In this document: positions 44,156-52,405 of the stretch, in pieces
Layout: each line of letters starts with the position of its first letter
How positions within the stretch are numbered: the first letter of the stretch is position 1
Assembly: GCF_004124315.2 (NCBI RefSeq)
Contig: NZ_CP096889.1
Location: forward strand, 2,773,001 to 2,837,000
Origin: Bacillus cabrialesii
GTDB lineage: Bacteria > Bacillota > Bacilli > Bacillales > Bacillaceae
Direction: 5' to 3'
DNA: 64,000 nt
Translations under genes and position numbers: made by a program
Notes under the pieces: model-generated
The model's database searches: none
What the model was told of the DNA's origin: nothing
Seen by the model: only the letters and a program-made list of their open reading frames with translations

Positions 44156-44764
44156 TTAAACAAATGCAAAAATCGCTTTTAAGCCTACGTAAGACAGTGC
44201 AACAAAAATAATCAGCGTAACGTACGTCGAAATTCTTTGAGAACGAGGCGTTACCGTGATGCCCCATGTAACAGCGAAAGACCATAAACCGTTCGAAAAG
44301 TGGAAAATTGTTGATAAAACACCGACAATGTAAAACCCAAGCATAGCCGGAGAGCTCAAAATATTCGCCATCATGTCGAAATTGACCTCAGCGCCCATTT
44401 GTGCGGCAATGCGCGTTTGCCACACGTGCCAGCTGACAAAAATGAGGGTGATGATACCGGTTACACGCTGCAGGACAAAGAGCCAGTTTCTCATATAGCT
44501 GTATTGGCCTGCGTTATTTTTCGCAGTAAACGCTATGTACACACCATAAACTGCATGATAAATTAATGGTAAGAAGATAATAAAAATTTCCAAGGCATAC
44601 CTGAAAGGCAGACTATCCATAAAATGAGCAGCACTATTGAATGCTTCGGCGCCCCTTGCGGCAAACTGGTTGACGACTAAATGCTGAATGAGAAAGATGC
44701 CGACCGGTATGACGCCAAGCAAGGAATGCAATCTTCGAAAATAAAACTCTCTGTTCCCAGACAT
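44156..44764 (-). CDS. sdhC: Succinate dehydrogenase cytochrome b558 subunit SdhC
   Basis: Membrane anchor with two haems and the menaquinone site. The 202-residue protein has five hydrophobic segments and conserved His such as LHSLLG, IQHLV, YHAVYG, SWHVW and FHFSNG, which supply haem ligands. It is the first gene of sdhCAB. The 100-nt leader upstream is long enough for the small-RNA (FsrA) control reported for this operon. Confidence 0.96.
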   Translation of the reverse strand: MSGNREFYFRRLHSLLGVIPVGIFLIQHLVVNQFAARGAEAFNSAAHFMDSLPFRYALEIFIIFLPLIYHAVYGVYIAFTAKNNAGQYSYMRNWLFVLQRVTGIITLIFVSWHVWQTRIAAQMGAEVNFDMMANILSSPAMLGFYIVGVLSTIFHFSNGLWSFAVTWGITVTPRSQRISTYVTLIIFVALSYVGLKAIFAFV

Positions 44765-44860
44765 TACTTTACCCCCTGTTTGATAAGTGCGAAATGTGCT
44801 AAATCTCTTCCCCCACTTCTTTCAATTGTAAGCACTTTATTAAGATTTATTGACAATTTC

Positions 44861-44889
44861 ATTTTACTCCTCCCTCAAAAGGGCGTCAA
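44861..44889 (-). promoter_or_regulatory. SigA promoter of sdhCAB
   Basis: TTGACG, 17-bp spacer, TAAAAT on the minus strand, about 95 bp upstream of the sdhC start. Confidence 0.75.
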
Positions 44890-44984
44890 GAAAACGCGTA
44901 CATAAATTATAATTTTCCGAATTGAATAGTTGATTCAAAAATTTTATTTTATCAATATATATTTCTTCTTAATTTTTCATAAGA

Positions 44985-45005
44985 ATTACAGGATCATTCT
45001 GTAAT
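44985..45005. promoter_or_regulatory. Palindrome upstream of yslB
   Basis: ATTACAG, 7-nt spacer, CTGTAAT; it overlaps the -35 region of the yslB promoter, whose -10 TATAAT is at 45024-45029. It may be an operator; I do not recognise the regulator. Confidence 0.4.
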
Positions 45006-45055
45006 CCTCACCCCTGTTTGGGCTATAATATACGAAGGAGAGAGGGGAGACAGAT

Positions 45056-45502
45056 ATGAAGTCTAAATTTGAAGCATCTATTGACAACCTAAAAGAAATT
45101 GAAATGAACGCTTATGCCTACGAACTAATACGAGAGATCGTTCTCCCAGATATGCTTGGCCAAGATTACTCTTCCATGATGTATTGGGCAGGGAAACATC
45201 TCGCCCGTAAGTTTCCTCTTGAATCATGGGAGGAATTTCCGGCCTTCTTTGAAGAAGCGGGCTGGGGAACCCTCACCAACGTAAGCGCTAAAAAACAAGA
45301 GCTTGAATTTGAACTTGAAGGGCCGATCATTTCCAACCGGCTGAAACATCAGAAAGAACCTTGCTTTCAGCTGGAAGCTGGTTTTATCGCTGAACAAATT
45401 CAATTGATGAATGACCAGATTGCCGAATCATATGAACAAGTGAAAAAAAGAGCAGATAAAGTGGTTCTGACTGTGAAATGGGATATGAAAGACCCAGTGT
45501 AA
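45056..45502 (+). CDS. yslB: YslB, DUF2507 protein of unknown function
   Basis: 148-residue cytosolic acidic protein of the DUF2507 family, distantly like V4R small-molecule-binding domains. A recognisable patch is SSMMYWAGKHLARKFP. ATG at 45056 follows GGAGAGAGGGGAG. Its -10 (TATAAT) lies 27 bp upstream. It is convergent with lysC and shares its terminator. The function is unknown. Confidence 0.9.
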   Translation: MKSKFEASIDNLKEIEMNAYAYELIREIVLPDMLGQDYSSMMYWAGKHLARKFPLESWEEFPAFFEEAGWGTLTNVSAKKQELEFELEGPIISNRLKHQKEPCFQLEAGFIAEQIQLMNDQIAESYEQVKKRADKVVLTVKWDMKDPV

Positions 45503-45504
45503 TC

Positions 45505-45536
45505 AAAAAGGCGGCGACTCCATGTCCCGCCTTTTT
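45505..45536. terminator. Bidirectional terminator, yslB / lysC
   Basis: AAAAAGGCGG and CCGCCTTTTT arms. Confidence 0.88.
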
Positions 45537-45544
45537 CATTGTCA

Positions 45545-46039
45545 TTATACAGCTGAAGGGTGTTTTGAAAGCTCAAATGCATCGTGCAGCGCTTCGACCG
45601 CTTTCACCATGTCATTTTCGCTTACAACTGTTGACACTTTGATTTCAGATGTGCTGACCATTTTGATTAAAATGTTCTTTTCCGCAAGTACAGCAAACAT
45701 TTCAGCCGCTACACCAGGGTTTGATACCATGCCGGATCCGACAATGGACACCTTAGCCAATTTGCTTTCTGTCTCGATTTTCTCGAATTCAAGCGCGCCT
45801 TTATACTCTTCAAGCACCGCAACGGTTTGGTCTGCGTCTTCTGTTTTGACAGAGAAGGAAATTCCGGTCTGATTGTCGCCGGCCTGCGTTTGAATAATGA
45901 TATCAACGTTAATGTTTCTTTTGGCAAGTGTTGTAAAAATGGTAGACAAAGTTGTCAGGCCGCCAGTCAGCCCGTAAATGGTTACTCTTGTGATTTGATC
46001 TTCGAACGCAATGCCTCTGACAATTAGATTTTGCTCCAT
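45545..46039 (-). other. lysC: Internal translation start: aspartokinase II beta subunit
   Basis: Inside lysC an ATG at 46039 (Met246, MEQNLIVRG) has its own strong ribosome-binding site, GAGGAGG. It would yield a 164-residue protein made of the two ACT domains. In B. subtilis aspartokinase II is an alpha2-beta2 enzyme whose beta subunit arises this way. Confidence 0.85.
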
Positions 46040-46774
46040 GGATGATTCCTCCTCAATTAATGTTCCCGCTTCTGTTTCTGTACTTGAACGCACTTCTAAC
46101 GGCACTTCGTAATTCTTCGCGAATTCAACGGCTCTCGGATGAAGAACGCCGGCGCCTAAATTGGCAAGCTCAAGCATTTCATCGTATGAAATGCCGGCAA
46201 GTTTTCTCGCTGATTTCACAAAGCGCGGATCGGTTGTAAACACTCCGGGCACGTCCGTGTATATGTCACATTTATCCGCTTTTAACGCGGCAGCCAAAGC
46301 AACTGCTGTTGTGTCTGAACCGCCCCGGCCCAGTGTCGTGATTTCAGAGTCCTCTGTCATGCCTTGGAATCCTGCGACAATGACAATTTTTCCTTCTTCA
46401 AGCCGGCCTGTTAAAGCCGAAGTGTCGATATCTGTAATTCTGGCGTTTCCGTGAACGGCTTCCGTGCGGATTCCCGCCTGCCAGCCAGTATAGGACACAG
46501 CGTCATAGCCTTTTTCCTGCAGCGCCATTGAAAGCAGTGAAATGGTGACCTGCTCGCCCGTCGCCAGCAGCATATCCATTTCGCGTTTGCTCGGCTCGCC
46601 AGAAATTGCTTTTGCAAGGCTGACCAATTCGTCAGTTGATTTCCCCATAGCCGAAACGACGACAACGACTTGATGGCCCTTCTGTTTTTCTGCAATTGCG
46701 CGGTTTGCCGCATTTTGAATTTTTTCGACTGAGCCGACGGAAGTCCCTCCGAATTTTTGTACGATAAGACCCAT
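45545..46774 (-). CDS. lysC: Lysine-sensitive aspartokinase II, alpha subunit LysC
   Basis: Phosphorylates aspartate for lysine, threonine, methionine and diaminopimelate synthesis. The 409-residue protein has the kinase signature KFGGTSVGS (7-15), a catalytic domain to about 240 and two C-terminal ACT domains that bind lysine. An internal start at codon 246 gives the separate beta subunit. ATG at 46774 follows AAAGGGTGG. Expression is controlled by the lysine riboswitch upstream. Confidence 0.97.
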   Translation of the reverse strand: MGLIVQKFGGTSVGSVEKIQNAANRAIAEKQKGHQVVVVVSAMGKSTDELVSLAKAISGEPSKREMDMLLATGEQVTISLLSMALQEKGYDAVSYTGWQAGIRTEAVHGNARITDIDTSALTGRLEEGKIVIVAGFQGMTEDSEITTLGRGGSDTTAVALAAALKADKCDIYTDVPGVFTTDPRFVKSARKLAGISYDEMLELANLGAGVLHPRAVEFAKNYEVPLEVRSSTETEAGTLIEEESSMEQNLIVRGIAFEDQITRVTIYGLTGGLTTLSTIFTTLAKRNINVDIIIQTQAGDNQTGISFSVKTEDADQTVAVLEEYKGALEFEKIETESKLAKVSIVGSGMVSNPGVAAEMFAVLAEKNILIKMVSTSEIKVSTVVSENDMVKAVEALHDAFELSKHPSAV

Positions 46775-46835
46775 GTATTACCACCCTTTACATTTTGGTT
46801 CGTGCGGGTGAGGAGAAAGAGCGCTTTGTCCACAA

Positions 46836-46871
46836 TAAAAAAAGCAATGAGAGGAAATGCTCTCATTGCTT
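46836..46871 (-). terminator. Riboswitch-controlled terminator before lysC
   Basis: Perfect 11-bp arms AGCAATGAGAG and CTCTCATTGCT followed by T7. This is the expression platform of the lysine riboswitch. Confidence 0.93.
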
Positions 46872-46900
46872 ATCAATTAATCATCATGAATGATTATGAA

Positions 46901-47080
46901 CAACGAGATAGCCCTCCAAGAAAATGATTTCTTGACAGCCTTACATTTATTCAATGCACGGCCAGCAAATAATACCGATGGGGTTTTATTTGCTTCGGCG
47001 ACGCTCCCCTTTCAGCCTTTTTCACAGAATCCATCTTTCTCCAAAGGCTTACTCTTGAAGTTCGCACCTCTATCTTCACC
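46901..47080 (-). promoter_or_regulatory. Lysine riboswitch (L box)
   Basis: Conserved L-box elements on the minus strand, in order: AGAGGTGCGAACTTCAAGAG, GGGGAGCGTCGCCGAAG and a closing CTTGGAGGGCTATCT. Lysine binding is expected to favour the downstream terminator. The leader fills the 370-bp gap between lysC and uvrC. Confidence 0.93.
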
Positions 47081-47113
47081 ATATAACACGATCTAACTAT
47101 GAAATTAGTTCAC

Positions 47114-47142
47114 ATTTTATCAGATCTTTTTTAAAAGGACAA
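47114..47142 (-). promoter_or_regulatory. SigA promoter of lysC
   Basis: TTGTCC, 17-bp spacer, TAAAAT on the minus strand, abutting the uvrC stop codon. Confidence 0.7.
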
Positions 47143-47144
47143 CA

Positions 47145-48917
47145 TTATTTTTGCAATTTGTCGTAAAGCAGCTGAGCCGCTGCTGCAGGAACACCCGCTT
47201 TTTGAATGTCCTCAAGGCTTGCTTCCTTCATTTTTTTAACGGAACCGAAATGCTTTAGCAGCATTTTCTTTCTTTTCTCTCCGATACCCGGGATGTCGTC
47301 CAATACGGATTGAAACGCGCTTTTTCCGCGGATTTGCCTGTGAAAGCTGATCGCAAAACGGTGCACCTCGTCCTGAATGCGCTGCAAAAGGTAAAATTCC
47401 TGGCTGTTTCGTTCCAGATACACCGCCTCCAGCGGATCCCCGATTAGTAAGTCTGAGGTTCTGTGTTTTTCGTCTTTCGCTAAACCGGCGATCGGAATAT
47501 CCAAGCCGAGTTCATTTTCAATGACATCTCTTGCGGCGTTGATCTGCCCTTTTCCTCCGTCAATGATGATCAGATCAGGCAGCGGCAGGTTCTCACGAAG
47601 CACTCTCGTATAGCGTCTTCTTACGACTTCTCTCATTGAGCCGTAATCATCAGGCCCTGTAACGGTTTTGATTTTATATTTACGGTATTCCTTTTTGTTC
47701 GGTTTGCCGTCAATAAACACGATCATTGCGGAAACCGGATTTGTCCCCTGTATGTTTGAGTTATCAAACGCTTCAATTCTGTGAGGCGTATAAATTTTCA
47801 TTGCTTCACCGAGTTTCTGCACAGCCCCGATGGAACGTTCCTCATCCCGCTCGATCAAGGAGAATTTTTCTTTCAGCGCGATTTTCGCGTTTTTATGGGC
47901 CAGCATGAGCAGTTCTTTTTTCGGGCCTTTCTTCGGCTGGTGGACGTTTGTTTCCAGCAGCTGCTCAATCATGGATTGATCTACGCTGTCCGGCACTAAA
48001 ATTTCCTTAGGAAGGAAGTGGTTGTTTTTTGAATAGAACTGCCCGATAAACGTAAGGAACTCCTCATCTGCTTCCTGATAGAGAGGAAACATGCTGACAT
48101 CTCGTTCGATAAGCTTTCCTTGGCGGATGAAAAAGACCTGTACGCACATCCAGCCCTTATCATACGCGTAGGCGAATACGTCACGGTCGACTAGATCGTT
48201 CATCGTCATTTTTTGTTTTTCCATCGTTGATTCAATATGGGCGATTTGGTCACGAAGCTCTTTTGCCCGTTCGAATTCAAGATTCTCTGCAGCATCATGC
48301 ATTTTCTCTTCAAGCTCTTTTTTGACCTCATTATAGCCGCCCTTTAAGAAACGGGTTATGCTCTCAACCAGCTCTCTGTTCGTCTCTTCGGAAATGTCCT
48401 TTACACACGGAGCGAGACATTGGCCGAGATGATAGTAAAGGCACACCCTGTCCGGCAGCTTGGAGCATTTTCTGAGAGGATACAGACGGTCGAGCAATTT
48501 TTTTGTTTCCCTTGCGGCCTGTACATTCGGGTACGGCCCGAAATAGCGCCCTTTGTCTTTTTTGACATTGCGGGTGACGATCAGCCTTGGGTGGCGTTCA
48601 TGGGTGAGTTTTATGAAAGGATAGGTTTTGTCGTCTTTGAGCATGACGTTATATTTCGGATCATGCTTTTTGATTAGGTTCATTTCTAAAATAAGCGCTT
48701 CAAGATTGGAGGACGTCACGATATATTCAAAATCCTCGATTTCCGTCACAAGCCTTTGTGTTTTCGCATCGTGAGAACCGGTGAAGTAGGAGCGCACTCT
48801 GTTTTTCAGCACTTTTGCTTTTCCTACGTAGATCACAGTCTGCTGCCGGTCCTTCATGAGATAACACCCGGGCTGATCGGGAAGGAGGGCGAGTTTTTCT
48901 TTCAGTTGTTTGTTCAT
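47145..48917 (-). CDS. uvrC: Excinuclease ABC subunit C
   Basis: Makes the dual incisions of nucleotide excision repair. The 590-residue protein has an N-terminal GIY-YIG domain (QPGCYLMKD, IYVGKAK), a central UVR motif, an RNase H-like C-terminal nuclease (EAFDNSNIQG, IIDGGKGQ) and tandem HhH (DDIPGIGEKRKKMLL). I chose ATG at 48917 (GGAAGG upstream). The in-frame extension of 40 codons before it has no ribosome-binding site and is basic, unlike UvrC. Confidence 0.96.
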   Translation of the reverse strand: MNKQLKEKLALLPDQPGCYLMKDRQQTVIYVGKAKVLKNRVRSYFTGSHDAKTQRLVTEIEDFEYIVTSSNLEALILEMNLIKKHDPKYNVMLKDDKTYPFIKLTHERHPRLIVTRNVKKDKGRYFGPYPNVQAARETKKLLDRLYPLRKCSKLPDRVCLYYHLGQCLAPCVKDISEETNRELVESITRFLKGGYNEVKKELEEKMHDAAENLEFERAKELRDQIAHIESTMEKQKMTMNDLVDRDVFAYAYDKGWMCVQVFFIRQGKLIERDVSMFPLYQEADEEFLTFIGQFYSKNNHFLPKEILVPDSVDQSMIEQLLETNVHQPKKGPKKELLMLAHKNAKIALKEKFSLIERDEERSIGAVQKLGEAMKIYTPHRIEAFDNSNIQGTNPVSAMIVFIDGKPNKKEYRKYKIKTVTGPDDYGSMREVVRRRYTRVLRENLPLPDLIIIDGGKGQINAARDVIENELGLDIPIAGLAKDEKHRTSDLLIGDPLEAVYLERNSQEFYLLQRIQDEVHRFAISFHRQIRGKSAFQSVLDDIPGIGEKRKKMLLKHFGSVKKMKEASLEDIQKAGVPAAAAQLLYDKLQK

Positions 48918-49000
48918 ATGGTACCCTTCCTTATGTTTAATCCTTTGTTTCCAGTTTAACACGAACGTTTGTTTTTCTCTATATTTCACGATTGGCGAAT

Positions 49001-49030
49001 AAAAAAAGCGATCCCTCAATCGGAATCGCT
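49001..49030 (-). terminator. Terminator of trxA
   Basis: AGCGAT / ATCGCT arms with T7 on the minus strand, between trxA and uvrC. Confidence 0.85.
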
Positions 49031-49050
49031 CTGGCATAAGCAGCCGAACA

Positions 49051-49365
49051 TTAAAGATGTTTGTTTATAAGCTCTTCAAGCGCTTCTTTCGGTTTGAAGC
49101 CGACAGAAGTTTCAACTACTTCTCCGTCTTTTAACACAAGAAGTGTCGGGATGCTCATCACGCCGTATTTTCCGGCTGTTTCTTGGTTTTCGTCCACATC
49201 GATTTTTACGATTTTCAGTTTGTCTCCCATTTCTTGATCTAGTTCTTCAAGAACAGGTGCAATCATTTTACAAGGTCCGCACCAAGGAGCCCAGAAGTCA
49301 GCCAGTACGACGCCTTCGCTTGTTTCAGCTGAGAAAGATTGATCAGTTGCTTTTACGATAGCCAT
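49051..49365 (-). CDS. trxA: Thioredoxin TrxA
   Basis: Cytosolic disulphide reductase, 104 residues, with redox motif WCGPC (C29, C32) and the cis-proline segment MSIPTLLVLKDG. ATG at 49365 follows TGGAGGA. A SigA -10 TATACT lies at 49401-49406; stress control by SigB is documented, and a weak GGGAGA element is near 49411. It is monocistronic. Confidence 0.98.
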   Translation of the reverse strand: MAIVKATDQSFSAETSEGVVLADFWAPWCGPCKMIAPVLEELDQEMGDKLKIVKIDVDENQETAGKYGVMSIPTLLVLKDGEVVETSVGFKPKEALEELINKHL

Positions 49366-49512
49366 TATTGAATTCCTCCAATTGTGAAATGATGATTTTT
49401 AGTATAGCATCTCCCATTCGTTCACGCTATTTTAATGCTTACAAATTATTTTTTCCTGATCACAATCGGTTTACTCATTTTTATCTGGATTGAATGGGAT
49501 ATATCTACATGA

Positions 49513-49584
49513 TTAAAACACGAATCTGATTATGGCCCCGATCACCACAATAGCCCCGATGATCATTAGAATGGTACGAAGCAT
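49513..49584 (-). CDS. Putative 23-aa single-span membrane peptide
   Basis: ORF reading MLRTILMIIGAIVVIGAI then IRFVF and stop. It is one hydrophobic helix with a Gly-x-x-x-x-x-Gly face and Arg at either end. GAGGAG sits 10 nt before the ATG. Upstream is a SigB-like promoter (49623-49648). It occupies the otherwise unexplained 325-bp gap between xsa and trxA, on the same strand. I do not recognise it; many stress-induced single-span peptides of this kind exist in Bacillus. Confidence 0.6.
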   Translation of the reverse strand: MLRTILMIIGAIVVIGAIIRFVF

Positions 49585-49622
49585 AGGATAACATCTCCTC
49601 TTCACTGTCATTTACCTTTACC

Positions 49623-49648
49623 ATGCCCTCCCGGGGCTGTTTTGAAAC
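49623..49648 (-). promoter_or_regulatory. SigB-like promoter before the 23-aa ORF
   Basis: GTTTCA, 14-bp spacer, GGGCAT; 5 of 6 matches at -10 and 4-5 at -35 compared with SigB. Confidence 0.45.
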
Positions 49649-49651
49649 ATG

Positions 49652-49683
49652 AAAAAGAGCGCCGGCATGGAACTCCGGCGCTC
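49652..49683 (-). terminator. Terminator of the arabinofuranosidase gene
   Basis: GAGCGCCGG / CCGGCGCTC arms with T5. Confidence 0.93.
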
Positions 49684-49689
49684 GCGCGT

Positions 49690-51177
49690 TTAAGAATCAG
49701 CACGCAGTGTGAGTAAAACAACCGACATTGGCGGCAGCTTTACTTTCAGTTTGTTTTTATTAAGCGTATATCGGCTGAAGGATTCCGGTTTGACGTGATC
49801 AGGATCGTCAAACGTGTTATGCGCATTCATTTTTTCTGCCGTGAGAATGACTCCGGAATGGTCCGCTGTCTTATGAAGGCCTCTCAGCTCGATTTCAGCC
49901 TCCGCTTTGTTTTGATGATCGATGTTGCAGATTGTGATGTTGATATCGCCTTCTGCATGTTTCGATGCCGAAATACTGATTTGCGGCAGCGTTTCTCCCT
50001 TCCATTCATAGTCAGCAGACGTTGTTTCAGTGTCTAAAAGAGAAGCGTCCTGGTGTACCTTAAACATATCAAATACATGGTAGGTCGGTGTCAAAAGCAT
50101 CCGCTCTCCCTCAGTCAGAATCATAGCTTGAAGAACGTTTACCGTTTGGGCGATGTTTGTCATTTGCACCCGGCGGCAATGCTGGTGGAAAATGTGAAAA
50201 TGAGAAGCAGCCACCAGTGCATCCCGAATCGTGTTTTGCTGATAAAGGAAACCAGGGTTCGTGCCTGGCTCAGGATCAAACCACGTGCCCCATTCATCAA
50301 TGATCAGCCCTACCCGTTGCTCCGGATCGTACCGGTCCATAATTGTGCCGTGTTTTTGAATCAATTCATCGATGTATTTGGCTTTTTTCATCGTAATGAA
50401 CCATTCATCCTCTGTGAATTCTGTTGCTGATCCTTTCCCTTTCCAGAAATCACCCGGAATCGTGTAATAATGAAGACTCAATCCGTCCATCAGGCCAGCG
50501 GCTTTTTTCATGAGCACGTCCGTCCAATTAAAATCATCCACATTTGCGCCGCCCGCAATTTTATATATTTCATTCCCGCTGTAATTGCGGACATAGGTTT
50601 GAAAACGCCGGTACAGATCTGCGTAGTATTCAGGGTGCATGTTGCCGCCGCATCCCCAGTTTTCATTGCCTACGCCGAAATATTTCAGCTTCCAGGGCTC
50701 CTCTCTTCCGTTTTGTTTTCTCCAGTCTGACATTGGCGTGCCTTCTTTAAACGTCATATACTCGATCCATTCCGCCATTTCCTGAACGGTTCCGCTTCCG
50801 ACATTGCCGCAAATGTAAGGCTCGCATTCCAGCAGCTCGCAAAGCATCATAAATTCATGCGTTCCGAATTCATTTGATTCAATTGTTCCGCCCCAGTGCG
50901 TGTTAAGCATCGTCTTACGGTCACCGACACCATTTGCCCAATGGTATTCGTCCGCAAAGCACCCGCCCGGCCACCTGAGGACAGGGATATGCAGCTGTTT
51001 GAGGGCTTCGAGCACATCCTTTCGTATACCGTTTATGTTGGGAATGCTTGAATCCGTTCCGACCCAGATTCCCTCATAAATCCCTCTACCTAAATGCTCT
51101 GCAAAATGACCGTATATATTTTTGTTAATGGTTCCTTTTACAATATCTGTCTGGATCACTGCTTGATGTTCAGACAT
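49690..51177 (-). CDS. xsa: Intracellular alpha-L-arabinofuranosidase (GH51)
   Basis: Releases terminal arabinose from arabino-oligosaccharides taken up from plant cell walls. The 495-residue protein is a GH51 retaining glycosidase with acid/base E172 (GVGNENWG) and nucleophile E295 (IIDEWGTW), and has no signal peptide. ATG at 51177 follows AAAGGA. It is monocistronic, with AraR-like operators and a cre-like site at its promoter. Also named abf2. Confidence 0.95.
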   Translation of the reverse strand: MSEHQAVIQTDIVKGTINKNIYGHFAEHLGRGIYEGIWVGTDSSIPNINGIRKDVLEALKQLHIPVLRWPGGCFADEYHWANGVGDRKTMLNTHWGGTIESNEFGTHEFMMLCELLECEPYICGNVGSGTVQEMAEWIEYMTFKEGTPMSDWRKQNGREEPWKLKYFGVGNENWGCGGNMHPEYYADLYRRFQTYVRNYSGNEIYKIAGGANVDDFNWTDVLMKKAAGLMDGLSLHYYTIPGDFWKGKGSATEFTEDEWFITMKKAKYIDELIQKHGTIMDRYDPEQRVGLIIDEWGTWFDPEPGTNPGFLYQQNTIRDALVAASHFHIFHQHCRRVQMTNIAQTVNVLQAMILTEGERMLLTPTYHVFDMFKVHQDASLLDTETTSADYEWKGETLPQISISASKHAEGDINITICNIDHQNKAEAEIELRGLHKTADHSGVILTAEKMNAHNTFDDPDHVKPESFSRYTLNKNKLKVKLPPMSVVLLTLRADS

Positions 51178-51260
51178 GCCTGATCATTCCTTTCATACGG
51201 AAATGAAAAGCACCACAGTCAAATATGTGATCTGTCTTTTGCCTGAGGAGTCAGCATGAA

Positions 51261-51274
51261 TGTAAGCGCTTTTA
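51261..51274 (-). promoter_or_regulatory. cre-like (CcpA) site at xsa
   Basis: TGTAAGCGCTTTTA, one or two mismatches from the cre consensus, placed around the transcription start. Confidence 0.6.
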
Positions 51275-51279
51275 AAGTA

Positions 51280-51308
51280 ACCATATTATACATGTTCGTA
51301 CATGTCAA
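51280..51308 (-). promoter_or_regulatory. SigA promoter of xsa
   Basis: TTGACA, 17-bp spacer, TATGGT on the minus strand. Confidence 0.7.
51290..51305. promoter_or_regulatory. AraR-like operator 1
   Basis: ACATGTTCGTACATGT, a near palindrome in the promoter spacer, with the TGTNCGTACA core of AraR boxes. Confidence 0.65.
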
Positions 51309-51330
51309 CGATATTTTTCATGAATTTTAT

Positions 51331-51347
51331 ATTTGTACGTATATATT
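51331..51347. promoter_or_regulatory. AraR-like operator 2
   Basis: ATTTGTACGTATATATT, 41 bp from operator 1 (about four helical turns), fitting cooperative AraR binding. Confidence 0.65.
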
Positions 51348-51358
51348 ATAAAAATATA

Positions 51359-51390
51359 AAAACCCCGAACTTCAGCAGTCCGGGGGTTTT
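51359..51390 (-). terminator. Terminator of the lcfA-etfA operon
   Basis: AACCCCCGGACT / AGTTCGGGGTT hairpin with T5, directly after etfA. Confidence 0.9.
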
Positions 51391-51392
51391 CT

Positions 51393-52370
51393 TTACGAGT
51401 GTATATTTAATTGTTTGAATTCCTCAGTTAAAAGCGGGACGACTTCAAATAAATCGCCTACGATGCCGTAATCCGCTATTTTGAAGATATCTGCTTCAGG
51501 GTCTTTATTGATGGCGACGATCACCTTGCTGTTTGACATGCCGGCCAAATGCTGAATAGCGCCGGAAATGCCGCAGGCAATGTACAAATCCGGGGTGACG
51601 ACCTTCCCGGTCTGGCCGATTTGGAGAGCGTAATCGCAATAGTCAGCGTCGCACGCTCCGCGAGAAGCTCCGACTGCGGCTCCCAACACCTCGGCGAGCT
51701 CCTGCAGCGGCTGAAATCCTTCCTTGCTTTTGACTCCACGGCCGCCCGCAACGATAATTTTTGCTTCGGAGAGATCAACGCCGTCCGCTGTTTTTTTCAC
51801 GACCTCCCGGATAACGGTGCGAAGGTCAGTTAGAGAAACATCAACGCTTTCGATACTCCCCGACCTGCTGGCATCTTTTTCTGAAGCTTGAATATTATTG
51901 GGGCGAATCGTTGCAAAAATCATCGGATCGGTTGAAATGACGCGTTCAAATGCTTTTCCCGAGTAAATTGGCCTTGTAAATACAATATTTTCTCCGGTAA
52001 CGCTTACATCCGTAACATCAGAAATTAAACCTGTTTGCAGCCGGGCCGCAAGCTTCGGTGAAAGGTCCTTGCCCATTGCCGTGTGCCCGCATATAACCGA
52101 ATCCGGCTTTTCTTGGTCAATAATGGCCCTCATGACCTGGCTGTACCCGTCTGCCGTGTATGCTTTCAGCTTCGGATCCTCGGCTGTGAGTACTTTATCG
52201 GCTCCGTAATGGATAAGCTCCTGTGCAGCGCTTTGTGCATTTTCTCCGATCAGAACGCCGACGACTTCTCCATCGCCAGAAATGGTTCTTCCTGCCGCTA
52301 TTGCTTCAAAGGTGACGTTCCGCAATTCTCCGTCGCGAATTTCTCCGAGTACGATCACTTTTTTTCCCAT
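51393..52370 (-). CDS. etfA: Electron transfer flavoprotein alpha subunit EtfA
   Basis: Accepts electrons from acyl-CoA dehydrogenase during beta-oxidation. The 325-residue protein has the C-terminal FAD-binding signature LYIACGISGAIQHLAGM and the preceding VAGGRGVKSKEGF and GASRGACDADYC segments. ATG follows GGGGATG. It is the last gene of the operon, 35 bp after etfB. Confidence 0.97.
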   Translation of the reverse strand: MGKKVIVLGEIRDGELRNVTFEAIAAGRTISGDGEVVGVLIGENAQSAAQELIHYGADKVLTAEDPKLKAYTADGYSQVMRAIIDQEKPDSVICGHTAMGKDLSPKLAARLQTGLISDVTDVSVTGENIVFTRPIYSGKAFERVISTDPMIFATIRPNNIQASEKDASRSGSIESVDVSLTDLRTVIREVVKKTADGVDLSEAKIIVAGGRGVKSKEGFQPLQELAEVLGAAVGASRGACDADYCDYALQIGQTGKVVTPDLYIACGISGAIQHLAGMSNSKVIVAINKDPEADIFKIADYGIVGDLFEVVPLLTEEFKQLNIHS

Positions 52371-52405
52371 TCTAACATCCCCCTGTTTCTTTGAATGTCC
52401 AAGCT

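Noticed and set aside
46890..47096. 68-codon plus-strand ORF upstream of lysC
   Set aside because: It lies fully within the lysine riboswitch, antisense to it, without a ribosome-binding site.
48918..49037. 40-codon N-terminal extension of uvrC
   Set aside because: It reads back toward the trxA terminator, is unlike UvrC and lacks a start signal; GGAAGG supports 48917.
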